From Lentimicrobiaceae bacterium (lineage in GTDB: Bacteria; Bacteroidota; Bacteroidia; Bacteroidales; JAGONC01), in NCBI GenBank assembly GCA_030621075.1, contig JAUXII010000011.1:1-9735 (forward strand): a stretch of 9,735 bases of DNA, in the 5' to 3' direction. The notes beneath the pieces are model-generated. The model was not told where the DNA came from and did not search any database. It worked only from the letters and a program-made list of their open reading frames with translations. A program made the position numbers and the translations under genes. Positions 1 through 7,680 of this stretch are shown here, in pieces (position 1 is the stretch's first letter; the number at the start of each line of letters is the position of its first letter).

Positions 1-1036
1 TATCGTTAATAATCGAGCATCCGTTAATACCTTCTTTCAGTTCCAGCCTCATGGCAACAGGACAAAGTGCTAACATCCTTTTTTTAATAATTACCGGATC
101 ATAGCCTAATAATAACATCAATGCTGCACAATGCAATGCATTCTCGATAGATGCGCTGTCGGTAAAAGGAATCGTAAAGGAAAGGGTTTCATCCCTGAAT
201 AACCCTTTGATTGTAGTCTTGTTGTTTATCCTTTTTTTTGAAATGATTTGCAGGTTGGCCTCCGGACTGTTACCCCATGTAAATAGTTGCTTTTCAGACA
301 AAACAATATCTCCGCTGATATGCTTGTGTATAGCTTCATGATCAGAACAGTAGATGATTGTTTTTGCATCGGTGAAAAGGGTAAGTTTTTCACCAATTTT
401 TTGATGGGTATTGAGGAAATTTTCATCGTGTGCCTGTCCGATATTGGTAAAAATACCAATATCCGGCCGGATGATGTTTCGAAGCTGTTCCATTTCATCC
501 GGTTGAGAAATGCCTGCCTCAAAAATGGCAAGGTCATGATTGGGATGTAATTGCCATACAGAAAGGGGAACACCTATTTGTGAATTATAGCTTTTTGGGC
601 TTCTAACCATGTTCCGGTCTTTGCTAATTAGTTGATATAGCCATTCTTTCACAATGGTTTTTCCATTACTTCCGGTAATTCCTATAACAGGAAGAGAAAA
701 TCGTTGCCTGTGGGAAGCTGCAAGCGATTGCAGAGCTACGAGTACATCCGGGGCAAGAATAATATTTGCTCCCTTAAGCAGATGAATATTTTTTGGGGCT
801 TTGGCAACAAGGAAATTCCTGATGCCTTTTTTAAAAAGCTCAGCGATAAATTTATGCCCATCATTTCTTTGACTGGTTAAAGCAAAAAACAATGTCTGGT
901 TTGCTGTAATAAATTTACGGCTGTCAATAAGAAGGTCGGAGATAATCATCTCAGGATCCGTAGCTGCGATCATTGTTCCTCTTACGATCTGGCAGATATC
1001 CGAAATTTTATAATGACATTCTTCAGCAACAGCCAT
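1..1036 (-). CDS. murF: UDP-N-acetylmuramoyl-tripeptide--D-alanyl-D-alanine ligase (MurF), probably MurF/alanine racemase fusion; 3' part outside window
   Basis: The frame is open from the ATG at 1036 to the left edge, giving 345 codons with no stop. MurF joins D-Ala-D-Ala to the UDP-MurNAc-tripeptide in the cytoplasm, using ATP. An N-terminal domain (about 1-112) is followed by the Mur ligase ATP-binding core with P-loop TGSNGKT at 121-127. Also visible are SYNSQIGVPLS (149-159), EAGISQPDEME (173-183), FTNIGQAHDENF (196-207), ENALHCAA (298-305) and MRLELKEG (329-336) near the edge. The EAGISQPDEME and QAHDENF forms match the long Bacteroidota proteins in which MurF is fused to a C-terminal PLP-dependent alanine racemase, rather than stand-alone MurF. 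The racemase half is not visible, so the fusion is inferred from family resemblance. The gene starts 19 bases after the pdxA stop, in the same direction, and is probably the last visible gene of the operon. Confidence 0.93.
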   Translation of the reverse strand, partial: MAVAEECHYKISDICQIVRGTMIAATDPEMIISDLLIDSRKFITANQTLFFALTSQRNDGHKFIAELFKKGIRNFLVAKAPKNIHLLKGANIILAPDVLVALQSLAASHRQRFSLPVIGITGSNGKTIVKEWLYQLISKDRNMVRSPKSYNSQIGVPLSVWQLHPNHDLAIFEAGISQPDEMEQLRNIIRPDIGIFTNIGQAHDENFLNTHQKIGEKLTLFTDAKTIIYCSDHEAIHKHISGDIVLSEKQLFTWGNSPEANLQIISKKRINNKTTIKGLFRDETLSFTIPFTDSASIENALHCAALMLLLGYDPVIIKKRMLALCPVAMRLELKEGINGCSIIND

Positions 1037-1055
1037 AAGAAATTATGTTAACGTA

Positions 1056-2162
1056 TTATTGAATAGCAGAATTCTTATTCTTTTTTTCATTGGCTTCTCC
1101 TTCCAGCCTCCCTTTTTCAAGTGGATTAGCTAACAATTCCTGGTACTCTTGCCTGTTTTTATAGATATCCATTCCGAGATAAATTGCCTGGCGGAAAGAA
1201 TTGGGAGAAGCCATATTTTTTCCGGCTATTTCATAACCGGTTCCATGTGCAGGGGAGGTCCTGACAAAGGGTAATCCTGCTGAATAGTTTACACCTTCAT
1301 CAAAAGCCAGTGTTTTGAAAGGTGTCAATCCCTGGTCGTGGTATGTGGCCAGAATAGCATCAAAGTGTGTATAATTTGAAGAGCCAAAAAAACCATCTGC
1401 CGCGAAGGGGCCAAAAACCAGCATGTTTTCATCCATGGCTTCCTGGATAGCAGGGATGATAAATTTTTCTTCTTCTTCACCCAGTAACCCCGAATCACCG
1501 GAATGAGGGTTTAATCCAAGCACAGCGATTTTTGGTTTTTGTATGTTGAAATCAACGACAAGGGAATCGTGTAATATTTTTATTTTTTTCAAAATAAGTT
1601 CTTTTGTTATTTTTTCAGCCACTTCTTTCAGGGGGATATGTCCTGTTATCACACCGATACGCAGATTATTATGGATCATGACCATCAGCACATCTTCACT
1701 ATTGAACTTCTCAGCAAGATATTCTGTGTGGCCCGGAAATTTAAAATCGCCTGATTGGATATTGGCTTTATTTATAGGTGTTGTTACTAATATATCAAGT
1801 GACTTGTTTATTAAGTCGTTGCAAGCTTGCTCCAGGGCCAGGAATGAAAGCTCGCCCGCAATAGTTGTTGACTTGCCCAGTTCAATTTTTATCTCTTTTT
1901 CATAGCAATTAATGATATTCGGGCGCTTGGGGTTCGCAAACTCTGCTTTTTTAATAAGATTAAGGCTGAAGTCAGTAATATTTAACACTTTACGGTGATA
2001 AGATGCAACTTTTGAAGAACCGTATATAATAGGAGTGAATAATTCCATCAACCGGTGATCTAAAAAAGTTTTAATCATTATTTCATAACTAACACCATTC
2101 ACATCACCATGTGTTATACCAATGCGGATTTTATGCTCTTTACTCTCTTGCTGTGGGTTCAT
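1056..2162 (-). CDS. pdxA: 4-hydroxythreonine-4-phosphate dehydrogenase PdxA
   Basis: PdxA (368 aa) oxidises 4-hydroxy-L-threonine phosphate with NAD(P) in the DXP-dependent route to pyridoxal phosphate. The three divalent-metal histidines are present: H175 (GHIPL), H220 (LNPHSGDSG) and H275 (TYHDQGL). Their spacing of 45 and 55 residues equals that of E. coli H166, H211 and H266. The substrate-site GHTE is at 144-147, and the C-terminal block ends with FVRTSPAHGTGYEIAG (299-314). The N-terminal motif, usually GDPAGIGPE, reads GDVNGVSYE (19-27), a variation I associate with Bacteroidota homologues. The protein is about 40 residues longer than E. coli PdxA, partly through a charged, Lys/Glu-rich tail after about residue 348. 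The ATG lies 66 bases after the aminopeptidase stop, and murF follows 19 bases after the pdxA stop. The neighbouring racemase domain (inferred) would use PLP. Confidence 0.95.
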   Translation of the reverse strand: MNPQQESKEHKIRIGITHGDVNGVSYEIMIKTFLDHRLMELFTPIIYGSSKVASYHRKVLNITDFSLNLIKKAEFANPKRPNIINCYEKEIKIELGKSTTIAGELSFLALEQACNDLINKSLDILVTTPINKANIQSGDFKFPGHTEYLAEKFNSEDVLMVMIHNNLRIGVITGHIPLKEVAEKITKELILKKIKILHDSLVVDFNIQKPKIAVLGLNPHSGDSGLLGEEEEKFIIPAIQEAMDENMLVFGPFAADGFFGSSNYTHFDAILATYHDQGLTPFKTLAFDEGVNYSAGLPFVRTSPAHGTGYEIAGKNMASPNSFRQAIYLGMDIYKNRQEYQELLANPLEKGRLEGEANEKKNKNSAIQ

Positions 2163-2228
2163 GTTTTTAGTCTAAATTAGTATGATTTTCACGAAAAAGA
2201 TAAAAGTAATTTGAATTGGGTGCCAGCC

Positions 2229-3665
2229 TTAACCCTGGTTACTTTTCTGTTGAATGAAATCAAAAAGGAGCCTGACACCTATCCCTGTTCCACCCTGCCC
2301 TCTGTAATTAAATTTCTTATCAACAAAAGCCGGCCCTGCAATGTCGAGGTGAATATATGGATAATCAGTGAAATGTTCGAGAAATTTACCGGCTGTAATG
2401 GCCCCTGCTTCCTTGCCACCGATATTTTTTATGTCTGCAATATCTGATTTTATCAGCTCACCATATTCTTCCCAAAATGGGAATTCTACCAGTCGTTCAT
2501 AAACATGTTCACCACTTTTTTTCAGTGCAGTCATCTCTTCATCACTTTTTGTTCCCATAGCTACAATACCGAATTTTCCAATTGCTATAGCAGCTGCTCC
2601 GGTGAGTGTGGCCAAATCAATAACCAGGGCAGGATCATATTTTTTTGCGTAACTCAGGGCATCTGCCAGGATCATTCGTCCTTCAGCATCGGTGTTTAAC
2701 ACTTCAACATAAAGGCCGTTGTGCATTTGAATTACATCACCCGATACATAAGCGTTTCCGTTAAGCCGGTTATCAGTAGCCGGAATAAGGGCAATTACAT
2801 GAACTGGTAATTTAGCTTTTGCTATCGCATATACGGCAGAAGAAGCAGCTGCAGCGCCTGACATATCACTTTTCATATTGTCCATATACGTACCCGTCTT
2901 AATATTCAAACCACCGGTATCATACGTCACCCCTTTGCCAACGAAAATGTATGGTTTTTTATTCACCGGATTTGGTGATTTCCATTCGATGATAGTAAAA
3001 GTAGGCGGATCCAAACTACCCTTGTTAACAGCAAGAAGGCCTCCCATTTTTAACGATTCAATTTTTTTCTTATTTAAAATTTCCACCGTGGCATTGACAC
3101 GGGCTCCCATTTCTGCGATTTCTTCCGATAATTTTACAGCATTAAGAGTAGCTACCGGTTCGTTGATGAGATCACGGCAAATACAGGTGCTTTCAACAGC
3201 GATGTTTAGGAGAGCAATGTCAGATTTGGTGATTTTCGTGGAAATGATTGAAATAGCATCCAGGGAGTTTTTCTTTTCCCCGGGATCCTTTTTATACCTC
3301 AGGAATTGGTAATTTCCAAGGGCCATGCCTTCAGCATAAGCTAACACCTCTGCGGGCTTGCCTTCCAGGTCTGATAGCACAATTCCCGGGATCTTTTGGT
3401 CATTAATTTTTGATACAACCTCTCCCCCTGCCAGTCTGCAATTTTCCAGGCGTTTATACTTATTAGCTTCCTTTTTGATAAATTGAACAAAAATCCATCT
3501 GTTCAACCGGTTGAAGGCAATCAGCTCTTTTTTATTTTTATCGTTTTGCTTTAATGCATAATCGATTTCATCTTTTTTTAAAATTGTTGTCTTCAGGTTT
3601 TTTCCATCCTCCAGCAATAATACGATGGAATCTTTTTCAGAAAGTGTATCAGTTTTTTTAATCAT
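2229..3665 (-). CDS. Leucyl aminopeptidase, peptidase family M17
   Basis: This cytosolic metallo-aminopeptidase removes N-terminal residues from peptides using two metal ions. All M17 active-site residues are present. Numbered from the ATG at 3665 (478 aa) they are K244, D249, K256, D267, D326, E328 and R330, in VGKGVTYDTGG, LNIK, MKSDMSGAA and NTDAEGR. Their spacings (5, 12, 23, 82, 84, 86) are the same as E. coli PepA K270 to R356. The N-terminal half is divergent, as usual for the family. An in-frame ATG at 3719 would add 18 residues (496 aa), but that extension is encoded by a GC-rich palindrome (PACRLTGL), so I prefer the ATG at 3665. Neither start has a strong ribosome-binding site, and the choice is not certain. 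The gene lies between waaA (12 bases from the upstream ATG) and pdxA, in the same direction. Confidence 0.94.
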   Translation of the reverse strand: MIKKTDTLSEKDSIVLLLEDGKNLKTTILKKDEIDYALKQNDKNKKELIAFNRLNRWIFVQFIKKEANKYKRLENCRLAGGEVVSKINDQKIPGIVLSDLEGKPAEVLAYAEGMALGNYQFLRYKKDPGEKKNSLDAISIISTKITKSDIALLNIAVESTCICRDLINEPVATLNAVKLSEEIAEMGARVNATVEILNKKKIESLKMGGLLAVNKGSLDPPTFTIIEWKSPNPVNKKPYIFVGKGVTYDTGGLNIKTGTYMDNMKSDMSGAAAASSAVYAIAKAKLPVHVIALIPATDNRLNGNAYVSGDVIQMHNGLYVEVLNTDAEGRMILADALSYAKKYDPALVIDLATLTGAAAIAIGKFGIVAMGTKSDEEMTALKKSGEHVYERLVEFPFWEEYGELIKSDIADIKNIGGKEAGAITAGKFLEHFTDYPYIHLDIAGPAFVDKKFNYRGQGGTGIGVRLLFDFIQQKSNQG

Positions 3666-3696
3666 TTTTAAATTATTTAAATCTCTAATTAAAAGC

Positions 3697-3716
3697 CCTG
3701 TCAGCCGGCAGGCAGG
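3697..3716. repeat. Imperfect 20-bp GC-rich palindrome (REP-like)
   Basis: The two 10-base arms, cctgtcagcc and ggcaggcagg, pair with two mismatches around the centre at 3706/3707. The perfect version would be a symmetric cctgcctgcc/ggcaggcagg hairpin. The element is much more GC-rich than the AT-rich sequence around it. It sits between the waaA stop (3732) and the preferred aminopeptidase start (3665). From memory, similar palindromes recur in Bacteroidota intergenic regions and give spurious PACRQAG-like peptides; I could not check this. It has no T-run beside it, so it does not look like a standard intrinsic terminator. Confidence 0.6.
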
Positions 3717-3731
3717 CATAACTCGTAATTC

Positions 3732-4982
3732 CTATCCCTTTTTTGTTATCACGCTTTCTTCAATTTTTTGCATGATCATTTGTGTAGCGCCGGTTTTTCC
3801 CTTCACAAAGTTGGTACAAATATCCGAACATATTTTGTAAAAATCAGGGTTATCTATCAATGAATGGATGATATTATTTAATTCTTCTTTATGGTGAATG
3901 CAAAAAGCCCCTTTCAGGTTGATGAGATCAACAGCTTCATCGAATTTTTTATATTCCGGGCCGAAAATGACAGGAATACCAAAAGTTACTGCTTCCAGAA
4001 TATTATGAATACCTTTTCCAAACCCACCACCGATATAAGATACGAACGCATACTGATATAATTGTGATAAGATACCAATGGTGTCGATGATAAGAATTTG
4101 ATAAGAATTTAATTGCTCGTTGTCAGCGTTACTGTACCGGATAGCTTTTCCTTTGGTTTTTGCAACTAAATCCCGGATTCGGATTTCGTGGATTTCATGT
4201 GGGGCAATAATAAGCTTAAACGAAAATTTGAAATCATTTAGTAAGGATAAGATTAACTCTTCATCTTTAGGCCATGTGCTTCCGGCAATCAGAACCTGTG
4301 ATCCGGCAATAAATTTTTCGATAAGGGGAAATGATTTTTTCTTAATAGCAATTTCATGAACACGATCGAAACGTGTGTCTCCACTTATTGCAACATTTGA
4401 TAAGCCAATAGATTGGAGAAGTTTTTCGGAATCATCATTTTGAACGAAAAAATAATGGATATTTTGTAACTGTTTTTTGAACCAGGTGCCATACCATTTG
4501 AAAAATGGTTGTCCGGGCCTGAAAATGGCTGATGCCATAATTACGGGTATTTTTTCATGGTGAAGCTGTGCAAGGTAGTTATACCAAAATTCATATTTGA
4601 TAAAAATCGCTACAGAAGGATGAATGAGGCTGACAAACCGGACAGCATTTTTGGATGTGTCGGCAGGTAGATAAAAAATATAGTCAGCTCCGCTGTAATT
4701 TTTTCTGATTTCGTAACCGGAGGGGGAGAAAAAGGTAAGCACAATTTTGTAATCTGAATGGTTATGCCGGAAAGCTTCAATTAAAGGGCGTCCTTGTTCA
4801 AACTCTCCCAGACTGGCACAATGAAACCACGCAATTTTTTCATCAGGATCAAGGCGATTTTTAATTTCATCGAAAAGCCCCTTTCTGCCCTTTATCCATT
4901 TTTTTGCCTTTGGGCTAAAAACCCCTGCCAGCCTTATCAGGAATTGATAAAGATAAATGGATATATTATAAAGCTTTTTCAA
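3732..4982 (-). CDS. waaA: 3-deoxy-D-manno-octulosonic acid (Kdo) transferase
   Basis: WaaA (KdtA; 416 aa, close to the 425 aa of E. coli) transfers Kdo from CMP-Kdo to the lipid A precursor on the inner face of the cytoplasmic membrane. A hydrophobic N-terminal segment (about 4-22) fits the family's membrane anchor. The general-base glutamate is E60 in CASLGEFEQG. The C-terminal Rossmann domain shows GDTRFDRV (201-208), GSTWPKDE (234-241), GGGFGKGIHNILE (318-330) and GPEYKKF (341-347), the expected CMP-Kdo-binding region. The start codon is TTG at 4982, overlapping the TGA of the upstream gene as TTGA. No in-frame ATG occurs before residue 149, and the TTG places the anchor where homologues have it. 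Translation is therefore probably coupled to the upstream gene. Whether it adds one or more Kdo residues cannot be read from the sequence. Confidence 0.95.
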   Translation of the reverse strand: MKKLYNISIYLYQFLIRLAGVFSPKAKKWIKGRKGLFDEIKNRLDPDEKIAWFHCASLGEFEQGRPLIEAFRHNHSDYKIVLTFFSPSGYEIRKNYSGADYIFYLPADTSKNAVRFVSLIHPSVAIFIKYEFWYNYLAQLHHEKIPVIMASAIFRPGQPFFKWYGTWFKKQLQNIHYFFVQNDDSEKLLQSIGLSNVAISGDTRFDRVHEIAIKKKSFPLIEKFIAGSQVLIAGSTWPKDEELILSLLNDFKFSFKLIIAPHEIHEIRIRDLVAKTKGKAIRYSNADNEQLNSYQILIIDTIGILSQLYQYAFVSYIGGGFGKGIHNILEAVTFGIPVIFGPEYKKFDEAVDLINLKGAFCIHHKEELNNIIHSLIDNPDFYKICSDICTNFVKGKTGATQMIMQKIEESVITKKG

Positions 4983-5743
4983 AAGTAATAGTATTCATCA
5001 GGTGTTTTCGGATAAAGCGGCACGAGCCATCCAATTTTAGCTCCGAAGAAGGTATCAAACCGTTTGGATTCATCTTTACCCATGAGGTTGAAATCATAGG
5101 ATCTTTGTGCTTTGGTCCAGGCCTGAACCAGTTCAATCCCGGCAAAGAAATTAAATAATTTTTTATTTCCCAGGTGAAGGTATCCAATAAATTCGCTGAT
5201 TGCCGGCCCTCCTGAAAGCTTATCATATCCTTTAGCGTAATCACCTAGTACCTGTGGGGCTGACCCTTCATTATTTTCTATTCTGATTTTATGTTGAAGG
5301 TATCCTATGCCACCGGTTATGATAAGTCCACTGTTTGGATTTGGCCCTATGATATTAAATAATTTACCTGCTTTTACCTGCAGGTGAAACCCTCTTTCAT
5401 AAAGGGATATATTAGCCGGCGATCCGTAGTGATCGATAACAAATCCTTCTTCTGTAGAGATGGATTCCAACAGGCTTTCTCCGTTTTTTAGGTTGTCTCC
5501 AAAGATGAAGTTGCCATCAGCCCCAAGCAAAAGGTTTTTTTTGGTTTTTATCATGAAAGTTCCGCCAATGGTAAAGTTACTTCCAAAACGTTCAGCCAGA
5601 TCGCCTCCCGGAACCTGAAAAGAAAAAGCAGGGCCGATCATAGGTGCATAGAGCGGTGATTCGGAAACATTAACCTGTGCATTTGAAAACAGCGTTAAGC
5701 CCAGTAAGAAAACTCCAAGTATATATTTGATAGATGATATCAT
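4979..5743 (-). CDS. Secreted, probable outer-membrane beta-barrel protein of unknown function
   Basis: I do not recognise a named family. The 254-residue product starts with a signal peptide: Lys6, a hydrophobic core at about 8-19, and a likely signal peptidase I site after SNA (20-22) before Gln23, the NAQ ending common in Bacteroidota. There is no lipobox cysteine. The mature protein has alternating Gly/aromatic stretches such as FTIGGTFMI (57-65), LIITGGIGYLQH and FFGAKIGWLVPL, which look like amphipathic beta strands. It ends in EYYYF, and a terminal Phe is typical of outer-membrane barrels. It is the first gene of the minus-strand operon and overlaps the waaA start by four bases. This position suggests a role in the envelope, perhaps with lipopolysaccharide, but that is inference. 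The ATG at 5743 is chosen because the signal peptide begins there. Confidence 0.8.
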   Translation of the reverse strand: MISSIKYILGVFLLGLTLFSNAQVNVSESPLYAPMIGPAFSFQVPGGDLAERFGSNFTIGGTFMIKTKKNLLLGADGNFIFGDNLKNGESLLESISTEEGFVIDHYGSPANISLYERGFHLQVKAGKLFNIIGPNPNSGLIITGGIGYLQHKIRIENNEGSAPQVLGDYAKGYDKLSGGPAISEFIGYLHLGNKKLFNFFAGIELVQAWTKAQRSYDFNLMGKDESKRFDTFFGAKIGWLVPLYPKTPDEYYYF

Positions 5744-5764
5744 AAGAAGGCTTCAAAATATGTG

Positions 5765-5772
5765 CAAAGATA
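5765..5772 (-). promoter_or_regulatory. Candidate -7 element for the minus-strand operon
   Basis: On the minus strand this reads TATCTTTG, matching the Bacteroidota -7 consensus TAnnTTTG. It lies 21 bases before the ATG at 5743, which would give a short leader. I do not see a clear TTG-type -33 element at the expected distance, so the call rests on the -7 motif and its position. Confidence 0.4.
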
Positions 5773-5815
5773 GTAAAATCGTCTTTACCACCTCTTTCAT
5801 CTAACGGCCTAACGC

Positions 5816-5845
5816 TTGAAGCTAATAATAAATTGTCTAACTTTG
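5816..5845 (+). promoter_or_regulatory. Candidate Bacteroidota promoter for the nucleotide-sugar operon
   Basis: A TTG at 5816-5818 and TAACTTTG at 5838-5845 are separated by 19 bases, fitting the Bacteroidota promoter pattern (TTG, about 17-23 bases, TAnnTTTG). Transcription would start near 5850, leaving a leader of about 55-60 bases before the ATG at 5908. The leader is AT-rich, with a weak purine-rich stretch (gggaaaag, 5897-5904) just before the start. Confidence 0.6.
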
Positions 5846-5907
5846 CTGTTTGGTATATTCAAATAAATTTAGAAGTTTAGCGTTTCATTTGAAAATGGGA
5901 AAAGTGC

Positions 5908-7041
5908 ATGAGACAAATTAGAATGGTTGATCTTAAAGATCAGTATGAAAGGATAAAACCAGAGATAGACCAGGCTATCCGGGAGGTTATTGATTCAACG
6001 GCATTTATAAACGGGCCGGCAGTGAAAAATTTCCAGTCAAACCTGGAAAAATATTTGGGCATAAAACATGTGATCCCTTGTGCCAATGGTACCGATGCTT
6101 TGCAAGTTTCGATGATGGCGCTTGGCCTCAAACCCGGGGATGAAGTTATCACAACCTCATTTACCTTCATTGCAACAGCAGAGGTGATTGCTCTTTTAGG
6201 CCTGATACCCGTGGTTGTGGATGTTGAGCCTGATACATTTAATATTGATATTCAAGCTATTAAAAGAGCCATCACGCCAATGACCAAAGCCATTGTTCCG
6301 GTTCATCTTTTTGGCCAGTGTGCTGATATGGAAGCGATATTGGATATTTCCCGTGAGCATAACCTTTTTGTAATCGAAGATAACTGTCAGGCCATTGGTT
6401 CCGAATATATTTTCAGTGATGGATCCCGGGCTAAAGCCGGCACCATCGGGGATGTTGGGTGTGTCTCTTTTTTCCCATCAAAAAACCTTGGAGCGTTCGG
6501 AGATGGAGGCGCTATATTCACCAATGATGATCAGCTGGCTAACAAATTACGTATAATGGTTAATCATGGGATGGCAAGAAGGTATTATCATGATTATATT
6601 GGCGTAAACTCACGCCTTGACAGCATTCAGGCGGCAATTCTGAATGTTAAATTGAAATACCTCGATGATTATGCCTCACGTCGTGTTGAGGTAGCTGATC
6701 ACTACGATCGTATGTTTTCAGATAATCCCAGGTTAAAAATACCTTTCAGATCCCCAAACTCAACTCATGTTTTCCACCAATATACGTTGGTTGTACAAGA
6801 GTGCGACAGGGATGGATTACAATCTTTTTTAAATGAGAAAGAAATTCCTGCTATGATTTATTATCCCGTACCCCTACACATGCAAAAAGCATATCAGGAC
6901 CCGAGATATAAAAACGGAGATTTTCCTGTAACAGAGTATTTATCACGGTCGGTATTATCTTTACCAATGCATACGGAGCTTGATGGTGATCAACTGGATT
7001 ATATCACTTCGTCTGTCCTTGAATTTGTCAATCATTCCTGA
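5908..7041 (+). CDS. wbpE: DegT/DnrJ/EryC1/StrS sugar aminotransferase, WbpE/WlbC-like (UDP-3-oxo-GlcNAcA to UDP-GlcNAc(3NH2)A)
   Basis: This is a 377-residue PLP-dependent sugar aminotransferase. In the WbpE/WlbC branch it moves an amino group from glutamate to C3 of UDP-2-acetamido-2-deoxy-3-oxo-glucuronate. Visible features are CANGTDALQ (58-66) for phosphate binding, EDNCQA (157-162) with the ring-binding D158 and Q161, [14 protein letters not shown] (188-201) with the Schiff-base lysine K192, and [10 protein letters not shown] (234-243). The length and [15 protein letters not shown] start (6-20) fit the family. The family as a whole is broad; the specific substrate is inferred from the two downstream genes, which are the matching acetyltransferase and 3-dehydrogenase. 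It is the first gene of the plus-strand operon, behind the promoter candidate at 5816-5845, and ends five bases before the acetyltransferase ATG. Confidence 0.9.
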   Translation: MRQIRMVDLKDQYERIKPEIDQAIREVIDSTAFINGPAVKNFQSNLEKYLGIKHVIPCANGTDALQVSMMALGLKPGDEVITTSFTFIATAEVIALLGLIPVVVDVEPDTFNIDIQAIKRAITPMTKAIVPVHLFGQCADMEAILDISREHNLFVIEDNCQAIGSEYIFSDGSRAKAGTIGDVGCVSFFPSKNLGAFGDGGAIFTNDDQLANKLRIMVNHGMARRYYHDYIGVNSRLDSIQAAILNVKLKYLDDYASRRVEVADHYDRMFSDNPRLKIPFRSPNSTHVFHQYTLVVQECDRDGLQSFLNEKEIPAMIYYPVPLHMQKAYQDPRYKNGDFPVTEYLSRSVLSLPMHTELDGDQLDYITSSVLEFVNHS

Positions 7042-7046
7042 TCGTT

Positions 7047-7634
7047 ATGAAAAAAGAATATTTCTCTCACGAAACAGCAATAATAGATAAAGGGTGTAAG
7101 ATAGGCCATGATACCAGCATCTGGCATTTTTCACATATTATGACGGGCAGTGTAATTGGTAAGCAGTGCAATATTGGCCAGAATGTATTTATTGCTTCGG
7201 ATGTGATAGTAGGTGATAATGTCAAGGTCCAGAATAATGTATCCATTTATACGGGTGTTATAATTGAGGATGATGTGTTTCTGGGCCCTTCTGTGGTGTT
7301 TACCAATATTATTAATCCTCGTAGTGCTGTTGTACGGAAAGATAAATACGAGAATACAAGGATAAGAAAAGGAGCAACTATCGGGGCAAATGCCACTATA
7401 GTTTGTGGGAATGATATTGGCTCGTACTCTTTTATAGGTGCAGGTGCCGTAGTAACAAAACCAGTCGTGCCTTATGCTTTGGTAATAGGTAATCCTGCCC
7501 GCCAAACAGGATGGATGAGCGAATACGGGCATCAGCTTCATTTTGATAAACAAGGTGTTGCGGTTTGTGCTGAGAGTGGAGAGATTTATCGGTTAGATAG
7601 TGGGAGGGTTGTAAGAGTTGGCAGTAGGCAGTAG
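7047..7634 (+). CDS. wbpD: Left-handed beta-helix N-acetyltransferase, WbpD/WlbB-like (acetylates the C3 amine of UDP-GlcNAc(3NH2)A)
   Basis: This 195-residue hexapeptide-repeat protein would use acetyl-CoA to acetylate the 3-amino group made by the preceding aminotransferase. The repeats run from about residue 10 to 148 with the usual (I/V)G-x4 rhythm, for example [20 protein letters not shown] (43-62). The segment [17 protein letters not shown] (77-93) forms the loop typical of WbpD/WlbB, and [11 protein letters not shown] (146-156) is the standard end of the helix. A short C-terminal tail follows. It is probably a trimer in the cytoplasm. The last four codons (GSRQ) and the stop come from the GGCAGTA tandem repeat at 7620-7647, so the native C-terminus may have been changed by the repeat; the conserved domain is intact. 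The start is five bases after the aminotransferase stop. Confidence 0.92.
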   Translation: MKKEYFSHETAIIDKGCKIGHDTSIWHFSHIMTGSVIGKQCNIGQNVFIASDVIVGDNVKVQNNVSIYTGVIIEDDVFLGPSVVFTNIINPRSAVVRKDKYENTRIRKGATIGANATIVCGNDIGSYSFIGAGAVVTKPVVPYALVIGNPARQTGWMSEYGHQLHFDKQGVAVCAESGEIYRLDSGRVVRVGSRQ

Positions 7635-7675
7635 GCAGTAGGCAGTGGCCACTGTCCAGTACCCGGTAGGCAGTA
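7620..7675. repeat. GGCAGTA tandem repeat with central palindrome
   Basis: Three exact GGCAGTA units (7620-7640) are followed by GGCAGTG (7641-7647), and another GGCAGTA lies at 7669-7675. The fourth unit leads into a perfect 12-base palindrome, CAGTGG/CCACTG (7643-7654). The first units overlap the 3' end of wbpD and supply its stop codon. From memory, runs of this GGCAGTA type occur between genes in many Bacteroidota; this was not checked. The palindrome has no T-run after it, so I do not call it a terminator. Confidence 0.85.
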
Positions 7676-7680
7676 ATAAT

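Noticed and set aside
226..573. 115-residue open frame on the minus strand
   Set aside because: It is out of frame with, and inside, the MurF coding region, whose P-loop and other motifs are read in another frame.
2195..2202. TATCTTTT on the minus strand before pdxA as a possible internal promoter
   Set aside because: It lacks the final G of TAnnTTTG and has no TTG-type element at the right distance; AT-rich sequence gives such matches by chance.
2262..2280. AAAAAGGAGCCTGACACCT, resembling the GTGTCAGGCTCC ends I recall from REP/IS200-like elements
   Set aside because: On the minus strand it encodes the conserved GVRLLF near the aminopeptidase C-terminus, so the likeness is explained by coding constraint.
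4966..5244. 92-residue open frame on the minus strand across the barrel-protein/waaA junction
   Set aside because: It overlaps two convincing genes in a different frame and has no recognisable features.
7131..7553. 140-residue open frame antisense to wbpD
   Set aside because: Its composition (rich in Ile, Tyr, His, Asn) is what the repetitive hexapeptide gene gives when read backwards; no motifs.
7643..7654. Perfect palindrome CAGTGGCCACTG as a possible intrinsic terminator after wbpD
   Set aside because: No T-run follows; the next bases are GC-rich and then A-rich. The downstream genes have no other clear promoter.
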